From: a virus
Direction: 5' to 3' (one strand)
Virus record (IMG/VR): IMGVR_UViG_3300013021_000003
Location: 1 to 45,691 of that record
DNA length: 45,691 nucleotides
In this document: positions 7,168 to 13,129 of the stretch, in pieces
Position numbering within the stretch: position 1 is the stretch's first letter
Layout: every line of letters begins with the position of its first letter
Notes under the pieces: model-generated
Told to the model about the DNA's origin: nothing
Databases searched by the model: none
The model's input: only the letters and a program-made list of their open reading frames with translations
Made by a program: the position numbers and the translations under genes

Positions 7168-9201
7168 TTAGTGTCCTTCGTACCAGTTATCACAAGTATG
7201 AATGTCAACTAAAAGTGGTACTCTTAAATCTACCACATTTTCCATTACTTCCTTCATTTCCTCTAGGCACTTATCAGCGTTTTCCTCTGGCACTTTTACC
7301 AGTATTTCATCATGCACCTGTATTAACATTCTAGCGTTGTACTTATCAAATACCTCGTAGAATAAATCATTCATAGCTAGTTTCATTATATCTCCTGCTG
7401 ACCCCTGTATTTTATTATTAATTGATTGTCTTTCTGCTGACGCTACCTTATAAAAGTCATCACTCCAAATCTTAGGTATTCTCCTCATTCTACCTGTTAG
7501 AGTTCTTAGATAACCCTGCCTCTTGAGTAAACTGTGAGTGTCATTTACAAATTTATCAATTCCTCTAAATTTATTAAAGTACCTGTCTATATACCTTTGT
7601 GCCTCTTGCTTACTCATTCCTTTCTGTCCTTCTGATAATCCCTTAGCACCCATTCCATAAATTAAACCGAAGTTAATTGACTTTGCCAACTGTCTGTGAT
7701 TAAGTATCCATTTTTCGTTTTCTGTCAACTCTTCCTCATTATCATCTTTATCCTTTATTGCCTTTATTTCTTCATAAGTGAAATCATCTGACAAGTTACT
7801 TGCTGTTCTACAATGAAAGTCTTCTCCCTCTTTATAGGCTTTTATCATCTGTTTGTCTTGACTAAAATGAGCCATTATCCTTAATTCTACCTGTGAGTAA
7901 TCTGCGTTGATTAGCTTGTATCCCTCTGGTGCATAAAAAGCCTTTTTGATTTTCGTTTCGTCTCCCCTACTGGGTATCTGCTGTAGGTTTGGAGAACTTG
8001 AACTTATTCTACCTGTATGAGTTCCTGTGTGATTAAAGCTACCATGTACTTTCCCTGTATCCTCTAGTTTTTCTACTATTCCAACTACGAATGTTGAATA
8101 CCTCTTAGACAATTTATTGTATCTACTTAGTTTAGTTGCTAAGTCATGTCCATCTTTTGCCAGTTTAGTTAAGGTAGCTCTATTTGTACTTGGTTTCCCT
8201 GTTGCTGTCTTACCATAGACAGGATAGCCTAATTTACCATATAGTAACTCCCTTTTCTGCTTAGGCGAATTGAGATTAATCGGCTCTCCATTTTTCTCAT
8301 TTGCATAGGCTTGAATTTCTTCCATTTCCTCTTTTAGTATTTCTCCAACTTCTTCTAGGTACTTTTTGTCAATGTCTACTCCCTCTAATTCCATTTCAGC
8401 TAACACTCTTACAAAAGGCATTTCCACTTTTAAGAATGGCTTTGTTAGTTTTCTCTTTTCTAGTCTTGGTGCAAAATACTGCATTAACCTAAAAGTAGTT
8501 ATTGCGTCATCAACTGCATAATGCCCTGCAACTGCTAAGTCTTCTATATCTGCAAATGTTTCTCCTTTCTTAAAGTTTACCAAACTCTTTATTTTAACTT
8601 GTTCGTAGTCTAAGTATCTCTTTGTCATTTGTTTCAGTTTATTACTGTTATTCTCGTTGTGTAACCAACCTGCAACCATTGTATCCAACCATTGTCCTTT
8701 TATATCTACTCCCCTGTATTTTAAAAACTTATAATCAAACTTAAAGTTCTGTGCTATCTTTGTGTTATCCTCTTTCAGCATTATTGGCTCTATATCATCA
8801 AGTAGTTTAAATAGTGGTATCTGATTTTGCTCTGTCTTATGATTTACTGGAACATACCAGCCTTTGCCGTCTATTGCAAAACTAGCACCTACTATCTGGT
8901 CATGAAAAACATTTAACCCTGTAGTCTCTAAATCATAGGCAAACACTTCGCTATTTTTTAAATCTTCTAACATTTCTTTGAAGTCTTTACCAGTTTGTAC
9001 TAAGTACCTATCCATACCTAAAACCTTATTCTTAATTTCCTCTATGTTGTACTTAGGCATTTCCTCGTATCTCTCTTCTAACTTTTTTATTACTTTCTTC
9101 TTAGCCTCCTCTCTGTTATCTCCTAAAATGAATGTCTTCAATGATTGAGTGGTCTCCTCGTCTACCTCCACATTGACCTTTGCCATATAAATTTTCTTCA
9201 A
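7168..9201 (-). CDS. DNA polymerase, family A (Pol I type) with 3'-5' exonuclease
   Basis: The phage replicative polymerase. All exonuclease motifs are intact: D90 and E92 (DLETTG), N152 and D156 (QNFKFD), Y228 and D232 (HYAVDDA). Polymerase motif A is DYSQVELR (434-441), motif B is RQLAKSINFGLIYG (503-516) and motif C is VHDE (629-632). The 677-aa length lacks a 5'-nuclease domain, like other phage enzymes. A small charged insertion lies between motifs A and B (about 470-500). I accept the TTG start at 9201 because GGAGGG lies eight bases upstream; ATG 9186 is too far from it. This is the first gene of the replication operon, right after the structured RNA region. Confidence 0.93.
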   Translation of the reverse strand: MKKIYMAKVNVEVDEETTQSLKTFILGDNREEAKKKVIKKLEERYEEMPKYNIEEIKNKVLGMDRYLVQTGKDFKEMLEDLKNSEVFAYDLETTGLNVFHDQIVGASFAIDGKGWYVPVNHKTEQNQIPLFKLLDDIEPIMLKEDNTKIAQNFKFDYKFLKYRGVDIKGQWLDTMVAGWLHNENNSNKLKQMTKRYLDYEQVKIKSLVNFKKGETFADIEDLAVAGHYAVDDAITTFRLMQYFAPRLEKRKLTKPFLKVEMPFVRVLAEMELEGVDIDKKYLEEVGEILKEEMEEIQAYANEKNGEPINLNSPKQKRELLYGKLGYPVYGKTATGKPSTNRATLTKLAKDGHDLATKLSRYNKLSKRYSTFVVGIVEKLEDTGKVHGSFNHTGTHTGRISSSSPNLQQIPSRGDETKIKKAFYAPEGYKLINADYSQVELRIMAHFSQDKQMIKAYKEGEDFHCRTASNLSDDFTYEEIKAIKDKDDNEEELTENEKWILNHRQLAKSINFGLIYGMGAKGLSEGQKGMSKQEAQRYIDRYFNKFRGIDKFVNDTHSLLKRQGYLRTLTGRMRRIPKIWSDDFYKVASAERQSINNKIQGSAGDIMKLAMNDLFYEVFDKYNARMLIQVHDEILVKVPEENADKCLEEMKEVMENVVDLRVPLLVDIHTCDNWYEGH

Positions 9202-9230
9202 CTTTTAACCCTCCTAATTTCTTTAGACAG

Positions 9231-9256
9231 TAAAAGAGAGGTCTTTATAACCTCCC
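9231..9256 (-). terminator. Weak intrinsic terminator or attenuator before the polymerase gene
   Basis: The minus strand reads GGGAGGT, a 7-nt loop, ACCTCTC, then TTTTA. The stem is 7 bp with one G-U pair and the U-run is only four. It ends about 17 nt before the ribosome site of the polymerase gene, so partial read-through would let the same promoter serve both the structured RNA and the replication operon. Confidence 0.45.
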
Positions 9257-9734
9257 TGTTACTTAACTTAAATTTAGCTGTAACTTACCCTTATTTTATC
9301 TACTCTCAAAAAAGCTAGTTCTTACCTAACTTCCATGACACTAGATAATGAGTCCTAGTTAGACCTAGCAAACTACACCTTTACCATCTGGGAAGGACTA
9401 TGCCCACACAGCTTATCGTTCACTAGGTCTTTCTATGTTGGCTTTGACACTTACAACCACCAGTTGAGACGCTAAGGATAAAAGCACTACCCACTATCAA
9501 CTTGTTATCGTTAATATCGTTTTACCTCTTTCTCTTATCAATAAGTATACCTCTTATTGACCTGCTAACCTTAATCGGCTAAGTAGTAGATGTCTTTCCT
9601 ACTACCAAACAACTCTTAAATCTGACAGTATTTAAAGAGCAGTCCTGCATTTCAACTTATCTGCACCTTTTAGGAGTCTGAGAAAATCGTGTCGTTACCT
9701 TTGTAAAAAGTTTTATTAGGTATTTGTTTATGTT
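9231..9734 (-). ncRNA. Putative large structured non-coding RNA (~500 nt) or long leader
   Basis: This stretch has no reading frame of note on either strand, but it begins just after a near-consensus promoter and ends with a terminator-like hairpin. On the minus strand several perfect helices can form: 9583-9589 with 9599-9605 (7 bp, 9-nt loop), 9538-9545 with 9553-9560 (8 bp, 7-nt loop), 9361-9368 with 9423-9430 (8 bp enclosing a 54-nt domain) and 9462-9467 with 9497-9502 (6 bp). An imperfect CTCTTTAAAT/ATTTAAGAG stem is also present. I do not recognise tmRNA, RNase P RNA or group I intron cores. It could be a member of a large phage RNA class such as GOLLD or ROOL, a new class, or a leader of the replication operon. 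The ends are estimates. Confidence 0.6.
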
Positions 9735-9740
9735 AAGTTT

Positions 9741-9769
9741 ATTATATAATAGACTGGTAAAATTGTAAA
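9741..9769 (-). promoter_or_regulatory. Promoter for the structured RNA and replication operon
   Basis: The minus strand has TTTACA (9764-9769), a 17-bp spacer and TATAAT (9741-9746), five of six and six of six bases of the vegetative sigma consensus. The expected start of transcription is near 9734. It lies just beyond the terminator of the late operon and is the only clear promoter ahead of the polymerase gene. Confidence 0.75.
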
Positions 9770-9859
9770 AGGGGCTGTAAGGGTGTAGGGGCAGATTAGC
9801 ACTTTGTACTTAGATAATACTTAAGTATGCTTTAATTTTTATTGATTTTTATTTTTCTG

Positions 9860-9900
9860 AAAAAAGAAAAGACTCTATCATTTAATATCTGATAGAGCCT
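9860..9900 (-). terminator. Strong Rho-independent terminator of the late operon
   Basis: On the minus strand an 11-bp stem (AGGCTCTATCA with TGATAGAGTCT, one G-U pair) with a 9-nt loop is followed by TTTTCTTTTTT. It overlaps the stop codon of the last frame of the lysis module and separates late from replication genes. Confidence 0.85.
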
Positions 9901-10180
9901 CATTAATCTTCTTATCGAAGTCTATTTCTCTTTCCAATCCCTGTTGTTCTCTTATATCTTCCTGTAAATCCTGTGTAATTTTATCTATATCTTCATCTGT
10001 CTGTTTGTCCACACTTTCAACTAACTTTTTCATTCCTTCTTCAACTCGTCTATTTATCTCTTCCTCTGTGAGTTTTTCTCCACCAATTGAAACTGTGACT
10101 AACTCAAGTATTTCCTTGTACTTAAAATAATCTAATTCAACTGTGTACCCACCTAGTTTAAACTTTACTCCTTCTTGGTA
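9878..10180 (-). CDS. Start-less 100-codon ORF, probably reached by -1 frameshift from the 94-aa gene
   Basis: This frame has no ATG, GTG or TTG near its beginning; it is open from a TAA at 10205-10207. It overlaps the end of the holin-like gene in the -1 frame. The upstream gene reads GAT TTT TTT ACC four codons before its stop, which is a U UUU UUU slippery heptamer (10180-10186), and slipping back one base enters this frame exactly. The product starts YQEGVKFKLGGYTVELDYF, is charged and helical (many Glu and Lys) and ends at TGA 9878 inside the terminator. Codon use looks like real coding sequence. The alternatives are a homopolymer sequencing error hiding one fused gene, or initiation at a non-standard codon next to AAGAAGGAG. 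Confidence 0.6.
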   Translation of the reverse strand, partial: YQEGVKFKLGGYTVELDYFKYKEILELVTVSIGGEKLTEEEINRRVEEGMKKLVESVDKQTDEDIDKITQDLQEDIREQQGLEREIDFDKKINEALSDIK

Positions 10181-10449
10181 AAAAAATCTATATTGTGAGC
10201 CACCTTAACTAAAACTGTAACTAAATATTTACTCAAGAACTCTGTTAAGAAGATGTCTGCTACCCACTCTGGAACTTTGTCTTTGTCCACCAATTCATTA
10301 ATTCCTTTTTCAACAATCCCTAGAGCCTTTTTCTCTTTGTCAGAACTTTTACCATCTTCCAACTCTGCCTCTGTAATGGAAACTGCAACTGTGAATACAG
10401 CAATAATCTTCTGCACTACACCAAAAATTGTCTTAATTGTACCTAACAT
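10165..10449 (-). CDS. Small membrane-associated protein in lysis module, holin-like (94 aa)
   Basis: ATG 10449 follows AAGGAGGTTGTTAATT; the in-frame TTG at 10458 lies too close to the ribosome site. A hydrophobic helix (IFGVVQKIIAVFTVAVSIT, about residues 5-25) is followed by an acidic middle and a second hydrophobic stretch (FLSKYLVTVLVKV, about 72-84). Size and position beside the endolysin and a BhlA-like gene suggest a holin or holin partner. The end of the gene carries the seven-T slippery run that may extend the product by 100 residues. Confidence 0.65.
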   Translation of the reverse strand: MLGTIKTIFGVVQKIIAVFTVAVSITEAELEDGKSSDKEKKALGIVEKGINELVDKDKVPEWVADIFLTEFLSKYLVTVLVKVAHNIDFFTKKE

Positions 10450-10463
10450 AATTAACAACCTCC

Positions 10464-10865
10464 TTAGTTGTCTTTATCAATCTTCCTCATAATCTCTCTA
10501 ACACTCTGATTAGTCTCGTCAACTCTCCCTGATAAATCGTCTATATCTTCTTGTACTCCATCTAAAGTGTGTCTAAAGGTTATATTCATATCTTTGATAA
10601 ATTCCATCTGTTGTCTAAAAGACTCTTGCAGTTTTTCTATATGTCCTGTCAATTTCTCGTCTCTCTCAAACATTTTCTCTTCCCTTTTTTCTGCTCTACA
10701 GATTATTTCTTCTTCTCTTTTCCTAGCATCTTCCTTCAACTGCTGTTCTCGTTTTAGGCTATCTTTCCAAACTTTAGTTATAACCTTATATAATATATAG
10801 GAAATAACTAGTCCTATACTACCAGTTGTTCCTGTCTTGATAGCCTCTAACACTACCTTCTCCAA
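10464..10865 (-). CDS. BhlA/UviB-type holin-like protein
   Basis: The 133-aa product has one N-terminal membrane helix (GSIGLVISYILYKVITKVW, about residues 15-34) followed by a long, highly charged coiled coil, and ends in a DDLSGRVDETNQSVREIM segment. This layout is that of BhlA/UviB holin-like proteins of Bacillota phages, which help release the endolysin. The start is TTG 10865 with TAGGAGTGG upstream. It lies between a two-helix protein and the holin-like 94-aa gene, a typical lysis cassette. Confidence 0.7.
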   Translation of the reverse strand: MEKVVLEAIKTGTTGSIGLVISYILYKVITKVWKDSLKREQQLKEDARKREEEIICRAEKREEKMFERDEKLTGHIEKLQESFRQQMEFIKDMNITFRHTLDGVQEDIDDLSGRVDETNQSVREIMRKIDKDN

Positions 10866-10954
10866 TTAAACCACTCCTATTTAATTATTCTACCACCTCC
10901 GTATTCACTCTTTAATTTTTTATCTAAGTCATATCATATAGTATATTTATATCT

Positions 10955-11206
10955 CTAAACTATAGTTAGTATCTCTAAAGCCAATCCTCCAATTATTATA
11001 GCCATGTATTCTACTTCTGTTGGATTGCAATTATATCCATTCTCTAAATCTCTTATTTCTTTTACTCCACCAATTCCCGATAAAAGTAACAGTCTTGGTA
11101 GCATAAAAACTCCTAGTCCTGTCAAAATCAGATTGATTATAAACCCTAACATTGTATTCTCTACTATACTGAAATATCTGTACCTACTTCTCTTATTCTC
11201 TATCAT
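10955..11206 (-). CDS. Small membrane protein, two predicted helices (83 aa)
   Basis: ATG 11206 directly follows the upstream stop (TAAATG) with GGAGGG upstream. Two hydrophobic helices are visible: MLGFIINLILTGLGVFMLP (about 19-37) and YMAIIIGGLALEILTIV (67-83), joined by an acidic loop with one Cys. Two-helix proteins next to endolysins are often holins or antiholins; which one cannot be decided from sequence. A gap of 89 nt follows, with an AT-rich stretch containing possible -10 boxes. Confidence 0.6.
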   Translation of the reverse strand: MIENKRSRYRYFSIVENTMLGFIINLILTGLGVFMLPRLLLLSGIGGVKEIRDLENGYNCNPTEVEYMAIIIGGLALEILTIV

Positions 11207-11401
11207 TTACCAACCCTCCAATGAGGGAGTCTTAATAATCGTATCGACTATTCTTCTTCCCTCGCTTGTGCTGGAGAAAATCTGAACACCCCAATCATGA
11301 TGTTCTATATCTAGCCAACCATTGTCATAACCCTCTAAATGTTCTGGGGCTGTTCTCTTTAACCTGTCTCTAATCTTATCTTTCTCATAGGGGTTTCTCA
11401 T
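11207..11401 (-). CDS. Small hypothetical protein, 64 aa
   Basis: I start it at ATG 11401, which overlaps the endolysin stop (TTTAATGAG); a longer frame from 11443 would lie inside the endolysin gene. The product is soluble and charged, with a His-rich segment (LDIEHHDWGVQIFSS), and is not recognised. The GGAGGG at its end serves the next gene. Probably co-translated with the lysis genes. Confidence 0.55.
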   Translation of the reverse strand: MRNPYEKDKIRDRLKRTAPEHLEGYDNGWLDIEHHDWGVQIFSSTSEGRRIVDTIIKTPSLEGW

Positions 11402-12414
11402 TAAAGTACCTCCTCCAACAACCTCTGTACTCTTCTTCCCCAACCTCTAATAAACACTTTCTGAGACTCATTTCTCTCTACGATTTTATCATACCTCTTT
11501 AGCCTTTTTACTAAAAACCAAAATACTAGGTCTTTCTGATAAGCATACTCGTTTACTCTGTTGATTGTTTGACTTCCTACTATTCCATCTTCCACTATTT
11601 CGTTTTGTTCTAAAAGGTTTAGTGCCTTCTGCAATAGTTTTACTGCTGTTCCTGTTCCCATATTTACTGCTGTATCGAATAATACTTCCTTAATATAGAA
11701 GTTATCAAACTCACTTGCCTTTACTCTATCCCAGTATCCTGCCTTATAAATCTCTTTTGCCTTCTCTAATGTTAAGTCTCTCATATCTCCTTTATAACCA
11801 AAACTTCTTGCTGTTTGCTCTGTTATTCCGTATTTCGTTTTTCCACCACTATCATAAGGGTTGTCTGAATACCCACCTTCAAACATTATTACCTTATCGA
11901 AGGCTTTTTCAAAATCACTCTTCATACATGTCACCTCCACCTTCTTTGTCAGTTTTGAGTCTGCTAAGTCTTCTGGTGAAACTTCTCCTGTATCATACTC
12001 TCCCACTAAGTCTATTCCTATATCTTTATATGCTCTATCTACTAACTCTGAACAGATATACTTATCTGGACTGTTTGCTATTTCTTCTGCTCTAAAAAGT
12101 ATTCTCCTTACAAAGCTAAATAACTGTTCGTAGTCATACATTACATTGAAATACTTTCCAGACTCTATTATGTTTCTCTTGAAGTCCTCTTCTCTTCCCT
12201 CTAACTTATCGACTCTGAAAACATCATATTCTCTAGTCATTGACTCTAATGTTACTATTCTACTTTTTGTCCAGTCAATTTCCAACAGTAGTACTTTCCC
12301 ATACTCTTTACCAAAGACTACTGCTGAGTGACTATATTCAGACTTAGTCACCCATGCAATTAATCTTCCTAGCAGTCCTTTAGGCTTAAAGAGAATTATA
12401 TCTCCTGCCTTCAT
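11401..12414 (-). CDS. Bifunctional endolysin: YiiX/NlpC-P60-like domain plus GH108 muramidase
   Basis: Degrades host peptidoglycan at lysis. Residues 1-160 look like a permuted papain-like (YiiX/NlpC-P60) domain: GDIILFK at the start, SHSAVVF with candidate catalytic H29, and YICSELV with candidate C121. Residues 165-337 resemble a glycoside hydrolase 108 domain: MFEGGYSDNPYDSGGKTKYGIT contains the expected catalytic glutamate (E179), and the C-terminal part with LFDTAVNMGTGTAVKLLQKALN fits the peptidoglycan-binding domain that follows it. The two activities would cut peptide and glycan parts of the wall. No signal peptide, so a holin is needed. It opens the lysis module just after the fibre genes. 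Confidence 0.8.
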   Translation of the reverse strand: MKAGDIILFKPKGLLGRLIAWVTKSEYSHSAVVFGKEYGKVLLLEIDWTKSRIVTLESMTREYDVFRVDKLEGREEDFKRNIIESGKYFNVMYDYEQLFSFVRRILFRAEEIANSPDKYICSELVDRAYKDIGIDLVGEYDTGEVSPEDLADSKLTKKVEVTCMKSDFEKAFDKVIMFEGGYSDNPYDSGGKTKYGITEQTARSFGYKGDMRDLTLEKAKEIYKAGYWDRVKASEFDNFYIKEVLFDTAVNMGTGTAVKLLQKALNLLEQNEIVEDGIVGSQTINRVNEYAYQKDLVFWFLVKRLKRYDKIVERNESQKVFIRGWGRRVQRLLEEVL

Positions 12415-12415
12415 A

Positions 12416-12817
12416 TTACAAATTCTCCTTTACATCTTCCCAATTGATATTATAATCTTCGTTAGCAGTATTCTCGTATGCTCTATCAATAATAGTCTGA
12501 GGGTCATTAGAAATACTCTCTACTTCTTCTAAAGTAGTAGCATTAATTAACTGCTGTTCATAGAAGTGAGTAGCATTTATTACTTCTTTTTTAAAAGCGA
12601 CCACTATAGAATAATCACTAACCCTAACTCCATCTTCTTTCCACATATCGGGTATGTCAGTTTTAGTACCATCATACAAATTTAACTGGTGGTCGTCTCT
12701 AAAGCGTGATAGTATTACTTTTCTAGTGTTATTCTTGCCTTCTTTAATTTTACTTCTCTGTTTTTCTTCAAACTTCTCTTGCTCAATTTGAGATTTTTTC
12801 TTAGCTGTTACTCCCAT
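12416..12817 (-). CDS. Hypothetical protein near tail fibre, 133 aa
   Basis: Not recognised. The first 35 residues are a basic, glutamine-rich helix (KKKSQIEQEKFEEKQRSK), the middle is mixed, and the C-terminus is acidic and helical (ATTLEEVESISNDPQTIID). Its position between the fibre genes and the endolysin is where many Bacillota phages carry XkdW-like or fibre-associated small proteins. ATG 12817 immediately follows the upstream TAA. Confidence 0.6.
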   Translation of the reverse strand: MGVTAKKKSQIEQEKFEEKQRSKIKEGKNNTRKVILSRFRDDHQLNLYDGTKTDIPDMWKEDGVRVSDYSIVVAFKKEVINATHFYEQQLINATTLEEVESISNDPQTIIDRAYENTANEDYNINWEDVKENL

Positions 12818-13129
12818 TTATATCACTTCCCAATCTCTATTGACATTCTCGTACTGTTCTTGAGTATTGACTAACCAAAGTATCTCTAACTCTAATTCTC
12901 CATCTGTTCTTTCAACTTTTCTAAATGGATTAAGTTCAATTACTTCTGTTTCTACATCAAATACACAATCTTCTTGTTCTACTGAGAAATCAAATTCTTC
13001 TTCTTTTCCATTGTGATTAACTATTACCACATCAGTTCTACCATTAGGCTCAAAGGTGTATATAAGGTTATGACTTGCTGAACCTAAAGGGTTAATTGGT
13101 GCTATTTGAGGTTGTTTTTTAATTTTCAT
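12818..13129 (-). CDS. Hypothetical protein, 103 aa, probable tail-associated
   Basis: A beta-rich sequence (LIYTFEPNGRTDVVIVNHNG, DFSVEQEDCVFDVETEVIEL) without known motif. It starts at ATG 13129 right after the stop of the large fibre protein (TAAATG) and so is translationally coupled to it. It may be a small fibre accessory or chaperone; this is inferred from position only. Confidence 0.55.
   Translation of the reverse strand: MKIKKQPQIAPINPLGSASHNLIYTFEPNGRTDVVIVNHNGKEEEFDFSVEQEDCVFDVETEVIELNPFRKVERTDGELELEILWLVNTQEQYENVNRDWEVI

Noticed and set aside
9231-9734. Group I intron, tmRNA or RNase P RNA as identity of the structured region
   Set aside because: A GCATAGTCC string recalls a group I core element, but the other core elements and a split gene are absent; no tmRNA or RNase P signature strings were found.
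10866-10954. Short minus-strand frame reading DLDKKLKSEYGGGRIIK upstream of the BhlA-like gene
   Set aside because: 18 codons without any start codon; cannot be supported.
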